From: Fasciola hepatica
Taxonomy: Eukaryota > Platyhelminthes > Trematoda > Plagiorchiida > Fasciolidae
Assembly: GCA_948099385.1 (NCBI GenBank)
Contig: CANUEZ040000002.1
Coordinates: 1,674,001-1,738,000, forward strand
DNA length: 64,000 bases
Direction: 5' to 3'
Shown here: positions 41,561-52,484 of the stretch, piece by piece
Numbering within the stretch: position 1 is the stretch's first letter
How the letters are laid out: every line of letters starts with the position of its first letter
Program-made: the position numbers and the translations under genes
Notes under the pieces: generated by a model
What the model saw: only the letters and a program-made list of their open reading frames with translations
Database searches by the model: none
What the model was told of the DNA's origin: nothing

Positions 41561-42383
41561 TGAAACGTGGAGTCCAAAAGGACAGTCAATCAAACTAAAA
41601 TTCCTGATATAGTCTTGAAGAGGCCATTCATCCAATTGGTAATTTGTATGTCATCATTACATTTATCTAAACAAAACCATCATTTAAAGATTCGTCTCTC
41701 ACCTGCCAACAATTTCACACAAAACCAAATGCTCCTCCTTCCAGCGCTTCATCGGCGTGACACCACCTCTATGTTCAGTGTATCCTTCTGTTGCATCTTC
41801 TCTCATTCAGCCATTTGCATTTCATGACGGTTGCATTGGCAATGAAGTATTCACAATCCAGGACATAAATAGTTCGATTGCCTCCTTAGCTTTTCATGTC
41901 AGGCTTCAGCATATCCAGCTTTGCAATCACCTGCACTTCCTGAGAGCTGTTCAGATGTACTACTTTTATACGACTGTATCAGTCCACTATATGTCTACCT
42001 CCCGCATCCACTTTGTTACCAACTTTAGATGCTCTCATTCTACTCATCAACGAACCCGGACAAATCCATAATTGTATCACTTTTCACTCATCTATGGACC
42101 ACTGCCGCTGCTCCGGCAAGATTCATCGTCAGCCACCTGCACCACAATCCATAGTGCTCTCTCTGCATCTTTAGCTGAAAATCAACTACCAGTAATTTAG
42201 GCTGCCGTTATTCCCCCCAAAGTCTCAGGTTGGACTTTCCTCAACGTACCTAGTCACACGATTATCTGCACTTTCTGAAGACTCCAGTGATGTACCCCCC
42301 CCACTACGGTCAATCCTAACTCACTCATCAAGCCACACTCCCAACGGCTAAGGACCCCAAGCGAGGCAACACGGAGTGCAACA
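41561..42383. other. Probable 5' leader of the well-preserved CR1 LINE
   Basis: C- and T-rich sequence without supported frames, leading into the ORF1-like frame at 42384. Pyrimidine-rich composition on the plus strand continues unchanged into ORF1, which suggests it belongs to the LINE. I see no duplicate of it in the window to confirm this. Confidence 0.35.
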
Positions 42384-42782
42384 ATGGACAAGAAAACGTC
42401 ATTCAAGACCTATCTCCCCAATCCAAACCACCAACCACTAGTTGCACCGTACATTCCACCCAGTATCGCGTTCTCTTCACCTGGTTATCATCCTCATCAG
42501 GCTGGTACAACTAACCTCCGGGCCTCTTCAACAACGCCACCATTCATACCAAACGATTACTTTAGTGTTCTACATAACTTCTATCGTAGCCTAAGTAATA
42601 TTTTCTCACATGAATCTCTTTCCTTTTATCGTTCACATATCTCACCCACCCTGAATCCCTTTTCTACCGCAGGCCACTTACAACAGTACCCACGACCTCC
42701 CAGTCTCTACGCCAACCAACACCCGTATATCCCACTTCCATTTCACATTCCCCCTCCAGGTTACAGCCCATCAAATTACTGA
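42384..42782 (+). CDS. CR1 ORF1-like Pro/Ser-rich protein, ending in TGA
   Basis: The 132-residue product is rich in Pro, Ser, Tyr and His, with no zinc knuckle, RRM or coiled coil visible. Its TGA (42780-42782) is in the same frame as ORF2, and the 117 codons between that TGA and the ORF2 ATG (43134) are open. It may be a separate ORF1, or the N-terminus of one long protein interrupted by a nonsense codon or read through. The related CR1 copy at 57217-58763 has similar Pro-rich sequence upstream of its endonuclease but in other frames. Confidence 0.5.
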   Translation: MDKKTSFKTYLPNPNHQPLVAPYIPPSIAFSSPGYHPHQAGTTNLRASSTTPPFIPNDYFSVLHNFYRSLSNIFSHESLSFYRSHISPTLNPFSTAGHLQQYPRPPSLYANQHPYIPLPFHIPPPGYSPSNY

Positions 42783-43133
42783 TGTCAAGAGGGCACCTGT
42801 GTTACCGCCCGTATTAAGGCAGGTGCCAAGATACCTGAGGCTGCTACACGTCCTTTTTCTTTCCCACTTACCAGCTACTTAACCCTCCCTCCTCATATTT
42901 CTACGCCCCAGCCACCAGTATCTACCAATAGTAAAGCACTCGATAGTGATCTTTCGCGGTGTTGTTCCACGCTAAGTAGACTTACCAACCGCCGACATCC
43001 TTCCAATCTAACGAATCTCATCAGTACTAGCCACACCCGGCTTAGCTTAACAACCAAGCTGACTGCCACGCCAGGTGTTTCTACTCAGCTTATTTCACCA
43101 TCCACATTACCGACTACTCCATCTCAAGAAATA

Positions 43134-46034
43134 ATGATTGCGTCATCCGATCCGCCTTCAGCAAATGCAATTTCGGAATCCTATAAAGATCTTAACGTTA
43201 ACCTTGACTCCACTAAACAGTTCTCATTGTTTATGCTGAATGCACGCTCAATAGTGAATAAGATGCGAATGCTGCGTATATTACTGCTCACGTCTGATTA
43301 CGATCTTATTTTAATTACCGAAACCTGGTTGACAGACAACACTCCAAACGAGGATATCGCTATCACCGGATACCAAGCTTTCAGGAAAAATAGACTCACT
43401 CAGAGAGGGGGAGGCTGTCTTATATATGTAAGACAAAACATGCGAGCGAAAATATTTCAGCACCCCATACTTGATAACTTGCCGGATTCAGTTTGGCTAC
43501 AGGTCACTACAGGATGTTCTGACTTCATTGTTAGTTGCATCTACCACCCCCCGAATACTAGTCAAAACGACTTTCTGCCTATCATAGAGGCGTTAAACGT
43601 TGTTGCGGACATACCCGGCCCAAAACTGGTGGCCGGCGACTTTAACGCACCAGGCATACGTTGGTCCACTTTGAAAGCTCCACATCACTTAATACACTTC
43701 TTGACCAGTATTCGTTTAGGAGGATGGACTCAACATGTGATGTGCCCAACTAGAGGCAGTAGCATCCTTGATCTCATTTTTACGGTAGGATTATCTCGCG
43801 TGCACACATCTATCGTGAACAGCATCCCAGGTTGTGACCACTTGCCGGTAAAATGTGAGTTTTCAGTGCCAGCACGAACCGTTCACAAACCAACCGTTAA
43901 AAGACCGTTCCACCAAGCTAGCTGGAATCAATTACCCTCACTTATTCGCTCGCAGAACTGGGATACTTTCTTTTTATCTGATGACTTGCATACCGTGGTG
44001 GATCATCTTTACTCCACACTAAATGCATGTCTTGACGTAATCACCCCAACCCAAGGTCTACCTGGACGAGATAAACCAAACAGTTTTTGTCGACTAAAGC
44101 AGAAGCTTTCTATGCTACAACGCAAATTCCTTAGGTCGAGAGACTTTTCGTTGTTCTTGCAAATGGACCGTTTATCTAATTCTATGAAATTGATTGAAAT
44201 GTCCCGCAGTAAAAAACAGGAATTAAGGGCGCTGAGTCACCCCAAGAGGTCCGAAGCTTTATCTAAGCTGATGAAGCTGAGAAACAGCCAGTGCAGTTCT
44301 CCTATCTCATCCGTTATATCTAACAACAATTATATAACGAACTCCCAAGAGATCTCCGAGGCATTCAGTGCCTATTTTGCTTCGTCTCTAACGACCGATG
44401 ACTCCCTATGCCTATATCACGTTGAGCCGCTGACATCTGCACAGTTCTCAGCGGTTACATTTCACCCGAACGACTTAACAGTACAGCTAACTAAAATTAG
44501 GAGGTCATACCACCCCGGGCCAGATGCCGTACCACCGGCTACTTTTAGTCTAGGTGGCACTGATATCCCATTCTTGCTATCAAAGGTTTTTAATTTATCT
44601 ATGAGCAGTAGCGTTTTCCCCTCCCATTGGAAAACATCAGTTATTATCCCAATTCTTAAGAAAGGTTCACGCCAGGACCTAACCAACTATCGACCAGTGA
44701 ACCACACCCCTATAGTTTCCCGAATTATGGAAAGACTGATAAAAAATAAGCTGACAACTCATTTACTAAACAATAACCTCATTAACACTGGACAGCACGG
44801 TTTTCTTCAAAAAAGATCCTGTGCCACCTGTATGTGTGACTTCCTTAACCTAATAACTACGGCCACTAACAGTGGTAAATCAGTGATTGTAATCCTCCTT
44901 GACATGACTAAAGCTTTCGATCGAGTATCCCACAATAGGCTCATGGCGAAGATGAAAACCTACGGAATTGTTGACCCGATCCTGAGTTGGTTTTCATCAT
45001 ATCTAACATCCCGAAAGCAGGTGGTGGACGTTGATGGCAGTTTATCATCACCTCGACCAGTTACTAGTGGAGTTATTCAGGGTAGTGTACTAGGTCCCTT
45101 ACTTTTTCTTATATATGTTAATGACATTTTCAACGTCATCACACACGGGGCTGCGTTCCTTTTTGCAGATGACATAAAAATTATGTACTCCTTTGAACCT
45201 GACGCCTTAGCTTCTACCATTGCTAGCATAACGAGCGATTTACTATCGCTAGACTCATGGAGCAACCAATGGTTGATGAAATTCTCCGCTGTCAAAAGTT
45301 GTATCCTTATGTATAAATGTCAGGTTCCCGCGGGAATGTTTAAAATTAATGATCAGTTCATCCCCAACAGTCCGGAAGTAAGGGACTTGGGATTACAATA
45401 TTCTTCTACATTTAATTTCTCCGAACATTCGGCCGTGCAGGTTGCTAAAGCTAGACGGCTAATTGGTCTGATTAATAGAACCTTCAGTCTTACAGAGAGC
45501 AAGCTAAGCATTTTTAAAACTCATGTAAGACCACTTCTGGAATATTGCACTGTCGTCTTTTCTAACATGCGGCAGATTGACAGATTTGCAATTGAGAATG
45601 TACAACGTAGATTTACCAAACAACTACTAGGATATTCCTCGCCTTTAAATTATATGGAAAGGTGTGAAATATTGCACCTAGAGCCCCTATGGCTGCGCCG
45701 TCTACGAATGAACCTGTCTTTCTTTTGCAATATTGTAAAACGTACATCTTGCAATTCAGCCCCCCAGGTCAAAACTCCCTCCAACTATTCTTTACGACAT
45801 AGGGACTCTATGGTCTTGATTCCAGTATCCAGGACTGCGATGCGGTCAAACTTCTTTATTGTTAAATATTCTTCCCTCTGGAACAAACTCCCACCTCAAC
45901 TTAGGTCAATGTCTTCGGCCTCTTTATTATTCAAAAAAGAAATAAATAAACATCTAACTGTCCAAAAACTGATCCGTATGCATGATCCCTACATGTCTAT
46001 TACCCGAGCCTACGAACTGGGCCTGGGATACTAA
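43134..46034 (+). CDS. CR1 ORF2p: endonuclease plus reverse transcriptase, 966 aa, intact
   Basis: The N-terminal ~250 residues are the endonuclease: FMLNARSIVNKM (Asn), LILITETWLTDN (Glu), GGGCLIYVRQ, VSCIYHPPN, KLVAGDFNAPGIRW, TRGSSILDLIFTV and IPGCDHLPV (catalytic Asp-His). RT motifs follow: YHPGPDAVPPATF, HWKTSVIIPILKKGS, NYRPVNHTPIVSRIMERLI, QHGFLQKRSCATCM, VILLDMTKAFDRVSH, TSGVIQGSVLGPLLFLIYVND and FLFADDIKIMYSF. The thumb and C-terminal block end ...YELGLGY. The protein nicks DNA and copies the element's RNA at the nick. I see no missing catalytic residue. The frame is open upstream of the chosen ATG, so the true start may be earlier. Confidence 0.92.
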   Translation: MIASSDPPSANAISESYKDLNVNLDSTKQFSLFMLNARSIVNKMRMLRILLLTSDYDLILITETWLTDNTPNEDIAITGYQAFRKNRLTQRGGGCLIYVRQNMRAKIFQHPILDNLPDSVWLQVTTGCSDFIVSCIYHPPNTSQNDFLPIIEALNVVADIPGPKLVAGDFNAPGIRWSTLKAPHHLIHFLTSIRLGGWTQHVMCPTRGSSILDLIFTVGLSRVHTSIVNSIPGCDHLPVKCEFSVPARTVHKPTVKRPFHQASWNQLPSLIRSQNWDTFFLSDDLHTVVDHLYSTLNACLDVITPTQGLPGRDKPNSFCRLKQKLSMLQRKFLRSRDFSLFLQMDRLSNSMKLIEMSRSKKQELRALSHPKRSEALSKLMKLRNSQCSSPISSVISNNNYITNSQEISEAFSAYFASSLTTDDSLCLYHVEPLTSAQFSAVTFHPNDLTVQLTKIRRSYHPGPDAVPPATFSLGGTDIPFLLSKVFNLSMSSSVFPSHWKTSVIIPILKKGSRQDLTNYRPVNHTPIVSRIMERLIKNKLTTHLLNNNLINTGQHGFLQKRSCATCMCDFLNLITTATNSGKSVIVILLDMTKAFDRVSHNRLMAKMKTYGIVDPILSWFSSYLTSRKQVVDVDGSLSSPRPVTSGVIQGSVLGPLLFLIYVNDIFNVITHGAAFLFADDIKIMYSFEPDALASTIASITSDLLSLDSWSNQWLMKFSAVKSCILMYKCQVPAGMFKINDQFIPNSPEVRDLGLQYSSTFNFSEHSAVQVAKARRLIGLINRTFSLTESKLSIFKTHVRPLLEYCTVVFSNMRQIDRFAIENVQRRFTKQLLGYSSPLNYMERCEILHLEPLWLRRLRMNLSFFCNIVKRTSCNSAPQVKTPSNYSLRHRDSMVLIPVSRTAMRSNFFIVKYSSLWNKLPPQLRSMSSASLLFKKEINKHLTVQKLIRMHDPYMSITRAYELGLGY

Positions 46035-48207
46035 CCAAAAGCTTAACAACTTTGTTCAGTACCAACGGATGGTAAGGAGCATTCTGTATTATAGTTAGCA
46101 AATAAAAGCAGTCCAACCTATACTCCATGACTGTCAACAGCACACTCCACGTGTTTGTCTAGCCACTTCCTATTTTCAACGCTTCTGACCACGACCCCCT
46201 ACTGGCCACCGTTACTCCGGTGATTCTTTTTCATGCTGTCAGATTTTACCATAGTCGGTTAGGTTCTTCTTTTTTTATCAGCTGCCGCCAGGTATAAGAG
46301 CATTTATAATGTTAGAAAATACATAGCAGCATATATAATATGGTCCTCAAGGTACCAGTCTCATCCACGCTTCAACTACTTACTCATTGAGACCCTATTT
46401 CAACACAAGATTCCAGGCCTCGTTCTGATGAACGAATCGCCACAATCGATGTGTTCTTCCATAAACCATTCGTCGAACTACACATAAGTATTTGCCCCCA
46501 GTGTCGCCTATTCTCGCTTCCTTGCTTTTTTGGTAACTCTCACTAAGCCTCACAAGAATTAGTCGCTAGTACCGGTCTTCTCCGCTTTCCGTATGTTGTT
46601 TAATCCAAAAAACAAGACCTCAACGTCGCGACCACCCATTTCTGTTACTGGCATGATATTGGTGTTCTGTCTTTCTCCCCTAACCCACAGCTGGTAGAAT
46701 TGCCAGACTGCAGCCCTCTCCGTTTTGTTTTCAGAACCTGTACCCTAAGGACGATTGTCGCCGTCCACTTCCCAGGAATAACTTGGACCCTCTCTTGCTG
46801 GACAGGACAAACGAGATTTACACACAACTTCATTTTCGCCCGTCTCACGATCGCTTTCCCCAAGATTCCCGCCATCGGACTTCTTGAACCTGGACTACTC
46901 GATCTCACTGCATTCATACAACTCATTTTAATCCCATATGTCATTATGCCCGTTCCGCGTTAGAACTCGCTAATACTGTTCAAACACTGGCACCTTTATT
47001 GTCACTGTTCATTGCTTCATCGGTCACCAAAAAAAAAAAAACGTCTGGCGCTGACATATCTTTCAGTAGTCATCCAGTGGGCAGCGAAGTAATTAGTAAC
47101 TACCTGCACTCTTCATCGGTCCATCCGATCGCATCCGCAATGCTGTTGCATCGAGTGTTCGGGCTCTGTAGATCACTGCGTTCCCTCCACGATTGAACGT
47201 CTTCGATACACTTCCCATGCTGCATCGCCGCTCCGTTCCCATCATTTGTTACACCTGTCAAATTGGTCATTAGAAATGTGACACTCACCGTCTACTTGCT
47301 ATACCATCACCGTTATCGAGACCTTTGATTTTCCAGATGTTGCATTCGTGTTATATTACCGAAACTGACCCCGTATGCAGCCTCTAAATCACACCACTAT
47401 CTGCACCGGCCGATACATTTTATTTCTATATTCGTTGATCCACGGCCGCTTCCCGCGATATACCTGTGCAGTTTTATTGATCTGTCATTTTTGCATGGTA
47501 CATACCACACAGCATTCATCTATTGACGTACACTTATCTGTGGATTACTTTACCTTTCCTCTCGCAGAACTGAACACCTGTATAATGGATGTAACCACAC
47601 GGTCAATATTGATTAGTCTTCCACATCCGCTTTGACATTTCATACCAACCCTACATAAAGTTTATAACTTGCCGCACGCTCACCTGTTTTACTCCGGCCG
47701 TTCCCTGCCACCATCACTGGTAGTATCCCTCCCAAGAAATACGCAATTGTTTGCAACATATATGATTCCTCCAGTATACAGCCACCACTTTATATACTAC
47801 CATCTTTTCAGACTGAAATATTTCCATGTTAATACTTCTTGACATGCCTGTAGTAAAGTGAATAATTCACCGAACGCTTCGACGAGATTTTTATCCATAT
47901 GCCTCTCATATTCTGTAGCGCACCAAAAACATTTCCTTTCAATATGTTCGAATTTCCACTAGTGTAATTATTTCATATACCACGTATGCATGTACTCCAG
48001 ACCAACTGACATCATTCGACCTTGACCTTCAAATTTGCCGGGCATTACTACAGTTTTAGTTCACTGTAACACTCTCTCTGATACTCTGCATGCACTTGTT
48101 GTACCCTTTTGTGAATTGTCATTCCGGCATCACTATAATCATCTGATCATGCATTCTAGCATGCTTCGGGCGCATCCGAAATATACAATTATTATTATTA
48201 TTATTAT
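46035..48207 (+). repeat. CR1 3' UTR with terminal hairpin and (ATT)n tail
   Basis: About 2.15 kb without supported coding frames, repeated inverted at 50264-52440. The end has TTCGG (48165-48169), a GCGCAT loop, CCGAA (48176-48180), then ATATACA and (ATT)n. CR1-group RTs are known to recognise a 3' hairpin followed by a short tandem repeat. Such a long UTR is unusual for CR1. Confidence 0.8.
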
Positions 48208-49250
48208 ATTAAACATATAAACCACTATTATGCCCATTTCGTTGTACATTTGTACTCCTCATCCGTCAGTCTTGGAGCAACTCCCGATAAACCAATAGTC
48301 GAGCACCGTTTCACCCACCTGTTACCTATTGACATTTTTTCATCAGTCCTCCACGATTAGGCATCTACGCCGAAGAACACTGCGAAAGCGATTTCTCCAA
48401 ACCTTTGCTGGCAATGAACTATACGTATGCCAATTTACTGACCTTCCAGTTGTTTCCCAAATGCCCCATGTTAGACTCTTACCAGCGCATCCCGTTAAGC
48501 GATTCTTTACATGTTTTGACAGTATCGTTCATGCACCACCCCACACGACTTCATAAGATCATCGTATATCAACTCCTGTTGTCAAATTGTGTTCACCAAT
48601 TAACCTGAAACGAACCCTTTATTCGAATCGTGTTTCACTCACCTGCCAACTTTCGTCACTCTGCCCCCAGTGAAATTTTCAGGCTCGGGCATCTACATCC
48701 ACCTCTTTATGAGGGCGGCCTCCACAACCTCTTGATGAATAGTAAATACCAATTCCGTGGTTAAACGGACTGTTTCATTTACGCACTCCCCTTCCTCAAA
48801 GGACACCACAAATCCTTCGGTATTATATTTCTGCTATTTTCCGGGTCACCTGGACTACTGATTCAAGTGCATGTCCTTCATCGCCCAAAATTCTCCAATT
48901 TTTCGTTGGTGCTTTTTCGAAAGTTTTCTTTGTCAGTTTACTCACCCCTGCGACTTTACATCGACGCTATCCAAAATACTGCGCGTTTGTACTCCATCAC
49001 CGCTTTACTTCATCACGTATCTCGACGGCGGAGCCCATTTCACTCACTTCGCAAATGTACGTCCACCCGACCTTCAAACTCAAATTTCCCGGGCAATCGT
49101 TCGTGCGACCACTAAAACCTGTACACTTTTAGGCTGTATTTACCCAAATGAATTTCCAAGGAACCTCTTTGTGACCTCACTTGTATCATATGATCATGCA
49201 ATCGAGCTTGCTTCGGGTGTCCCCGAAATAAACCATTATTATTATATTTA
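48208..49250 (+). mobile_element. Diverged CR1 3' UTR fragment with its own hairpin and (ATT)n
   Basis: It ends with GATCATGCAATCGAGCTTGC, hairpin TTCGGG (49212-49217), loop TGTC, CCCGAA (49222-49227), then ATAAACC and (ATT)3. This is the same end architecture as the neighbouring LINE but with a base-pair-changed stem. No coding frame is supported. It looks like a 5'-truncated copy of a related subfamily lying in tandem behind the intact LINE. Confidence 0.6.
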
Positions 49251-49400
49251 CTCCAGCTATATTGACGTCCTCTGCAAACATGAAGGCGGAGCTTGTAAGC
49301 TGACGCGCTAGGTCACTGACGAAGGTGAGGAAGAGTAGAGGGTCGGACACCGAGCCCTGTGGCACCTCACTGGTTACTGTAAGGTATTTGTGCGAAAATA
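49250..49400 (-). pseudogene. CR1 reverse transcriptase fragment with altered motif C
   Basis: The minus-strand translation reads VTSEVPQGSVSDPLLFL, then TFVSDLARQL and SSAFMFAEDVNIAG. It aligns with motif B and C of the CR1 at 20359-23286 (VTSGVPQGSVLGPVLFL, FVFADDVKIVG). The first catalytic Asp of motif C is Glu (49270-49272). Only about 50 residues remain. Confidence 0.65.
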
Positions 49401-49604
49401 CTCCTTAGCCGTTGTCACGTACTTATACTGTTGAGACTATGCTCTTACCTTATTGACCCTGGGACAAGTACAGCATGCTCCAACCACTACTTTCGAATAT
49501 TCGTTCACTTCTTGCCCATGTGCCGTGGCATACTCTTGATTCTAACTCGGACTGTCGTAGCGGTGGTACTTGACACTGGCCTTCGTTGAACTCCGATCCT
49601 CTTT
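49401..49604. other. Short unassigned stretch
   Basis: No supported frame, repeat or RNA between the CR1 RT fragment and the next CR1 3' end. Confidence 0.35.
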
Positions 49605-50262
49605 TCTAAACTTTGATGATGGTTTATTTCGGAAACGCCCGAAGCATGCCATGTGCATGATCTTGTTGATACAGGTGATGGAATGGACAGATATAATTCA
49701 TGGAAATATGGATACTCTCATGAAAATATTGGATGAAAAGCTCAGAAGGGAGAATAAGGTAGGATGAAAATAATATAAACGTATGCACACCATAGAGATT
49801 GTGTAGAGTTTAAATGAAAGGACGCCCGGTGAGTTTGAAAGTCAAGGTCAGGTGGACTGAATGGCTGGTCCGGGCAATTACATGAAAGGCCGACTGGTAA
49901 ACATGCGAAAGGCTGGAAATCGGTATAATGAACTGCAGTAGCGAGGAACGATGGTGAAAAAGTTGAGGTGCACTGCAGTGGATTGGATATCATGAAGCAT
50001 TGGTACTTTGCAGTGGATTGTCGGCGGACAGAACACAAAACTCATCGTAAAACAGGCAGCGAGCAATGCAAGACGCAGAGGGATGATCAGATGACAAAAA
50101 CGCTTTCGAAGGATTAGATACGGTAGATGTGAGGCACAGACGTAGAGTTGATGACGGTCGTTGGGATGATAGCAAGAGAAATGGCCGGTGTGGAACTGCA
50201 ATATGCAGGGAGAGTTCATATAGATATATATGCGTAAGTTTATATATATATATATATGTAGA
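49605..50262 (-). mobile_element. CR1 3' end fragment, minus strand
   Basis: On the minus strand it ends with GCATGC, hairpin stem TTCGG/CCGAA (49628-49632 with 49639-49643) and ATAAACC, the same end block as 49195-49232. The rest is UTR-like, with an AT-rich run near 50222-50258 at its upstream limit, where the next copy starts. Confidence 0.6.
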
Positions 50263-50263
50263 T

Positions 50264-52484
50264 TTATTATTAATAATAATAATAATAATAATTGTATATT
50301 TCGGATGCGCCCGAAGCATGCTAGAATGCATGATCAGATGATTATAGTGATGCCGGAATGACAATTCACAAAAGGGTACAACAAGTGCATGCAGAGTATC
50401 AGAGAGAGTGTTACAGTGAACTAAAACTGTAGTAATGCCCGGCAAATTTGAAGGTCAAGGTCGAATGATGTCAGTTGGTCTGGAGTACATGCATACGTGG
50501 TATATGAAATAATTACACTAGTGGAAATTCGAACATATTGAAAGGAAATGTTTTTGGTGCGCTACAGAATATGAGAGGCATATGGATAAAAATCTCGTCG
50601 AAGCGTTCGGTGAATTATTCACTTTACTACAGGCATGTCAAGAAGTATTAACATGGAAATATTTCAGTCTGAAAAGATGGTAGTATATAAAGTGGTGGCT
50701 GTATACTGGAGGAATCATATATGTTGCAAACAATTGCGTATTTCTTGGGAGGGATACTACCAGAGTGATGGTGGCAGGGAACGGCCGGAGTAAAACAGGT
50801 GAGCGTGCGGCAAGTTATAAACTTTATGTAGGGTTGGTATGAAATGTCAAAGCGGAAGTGGAAGACTAATCAATATTGACCGTGTGGTTACATCCATTAT
50901 ACAGGTGTTCAGTTCTGCGAGAGGAAAGGTAAAGTAATCCACAGATAAGTTTACGTCAATAGATGAATGCTGTGTGGTATGTACCATGCAAAAATGACAG
51001 ATCAATAAAACTGCACAGGTATATCGCGGGAAGCGGCCGTGGATCAACGAATATAGAAATAAAATGTATCGGCCGGTGCAGATAGTGGTGTGATTTAGAG
51101 GCTGCATACGGGGTCAGTTTCGGTAATATAACACGAATGCAACATCTGGAAAATCAAAGGTCTCGATAACGGTGATGGTATAGTAAGTAGACGGTGAGTG
51201 TCACATTTCTAATGACCAATTTGACAGGTGTAACAAATGATGGGAACGGAGCGGCGATGCAGCATGGGAAGTGTATCGAAGACGTTCAATCGTGGAGGGA
51301 ACGCAGTGATCTACAGAGCCCGAACACTCGATGCAACAGCACTGCGGATGCGATCGGATGGACCGATGAAGAGTGCAGGTAGTTACTAATTACTTCGCTG
51401 CCCACTGGAGGACTACTGAAAGATATGTCAGCGCCAGACGTTTTTTTTTTGGTGACCGATGAAGCAATGAACAGTGACAATAAAGGTGCCAGTGTGTGAA
51501 CAGTATTAGCGAGTTCTAACACGGGACGGGCATAATGACATATGGGATTAAAATGAGTTGTATGAATGCAGTGAGATCGAGTAGTCCAGGTTCAAGAAGT
51601 CCGATGGCGGGAATCTTGGGGAAAGCGATCGTGAGACGGGCGAAAATGAAGTTGTGTGTAAATCTCGTTTGTCCTGTCCAGCAAGAGAGGGTCCAAGTTA
51701 TTCCTGGGAAGTGGACGGCGACAATCGTCCTTAGGGTACAGGTTCTGAAAACAAAACGGAGAAGGCTGCAGTCTGGCAATTCTACCAGCTGTGGGTTAGG
51801 GGAGAAAGACAGAACACCAATATCATGCCAGTAACAGAAATGGGTGGTCGCGACGTTGAGGTCTTGTTTTTTGGATTAAACAACATACGGAAAGCGGAGA
51901 AGACCGGTACTAGCGACTAATTCTTGTGAGGCTTAGTGAGAGTTACCAAAAAAGCAAGGAAGCGAGAATAGGCGACACTGGGGGCAAATACTTATGTGTA
52001 GTTCGACGAATGGTTTATGGAAGACCACATCGATTGTGGCGATTCGTTCATCAGAACGAGGCCTGGAATCTTGTGTTGAAATAGGGTCTCAATGAGTAAG
52101 TAGTTGAAGCGTGGATGAGACTGGTACCTTGAGGACCATATTATATATGCTGCTATGTATTTTCTAGCATTATAAATGCTCTTATACCTGGCGGCAGCTG
52201 ATAAAAAAAGAAGAACCTAACCGACTAGGGCAAAATCTGACAGCATGAAAAAAGAATCACTGGAGTAACGGTGGCCAGTAGGGGGTCGTGGTCAGAAGCG
52301 TTGAAAATAGGAAGTGGCTAGACAAACACGTGGAGTGTGCTGTTGACAGTCATGGAGTATAGGTTGGACTGCTTTTATTTGCTAACTATAATACAGAATG
52401 CTCCTTACCATCCGTTGGTACTGAACAAAGTTGTTAAGCTTTTGGTTAGTATCCCAGGCCCAGTTCGTAGGCTCGGGTAATAGA
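50264..52484 (-). mobile_element. 5'-truncated CR1 copy, inverted relative to the intact LINE
   Basis: It starts in the last ~15 codons of ORF2 (the block encoding SITRAYELGLGY, near 52440-52484) and runs through the whole 2.15-kb 3' UTR to the hairpin (50300-50315) and (AAT)n tail (50264-50292). It matches 45994-48207 with only occasional base differences, for example one residue in each of two compared 99- and 62-codon stretches. Severe 5' truncation is typical of LINE insertion. Confidence 0.88.

Larger units (their letters stand above)
42384..48207 (+). mobile_element. CR1 LINE, best preserved in the window
   Basis: It has an ORF1-like frame (42384-42782), an intact ORF2 (43134-46034), a 2.15-kb 3' UTR, a terminal hairpin (48165-48180) and an (ATT)n tail (48187-48207). 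A 5'-truncated copy of its last 2.2 kb lies inverted at 50264-52484. The ORF2 carries every catalytic motif I can check. Whether it is active cannot be told from sequence alone. Confidence 0.88.

Noticed and set aside
46425..46450. Hammerhead core at CTGATGAACG (and its copy near 52030)
   Set aside because: CUGAUGA is present but no GAAA and no stem II hairpin follow.
46645..46944. Conserved 99-codon frame (also at 51535-51834) as a gene
   Set aside because: Both copies lie in the duplicated CR1 3' UTR, one antisense, and show no recognisable domain.
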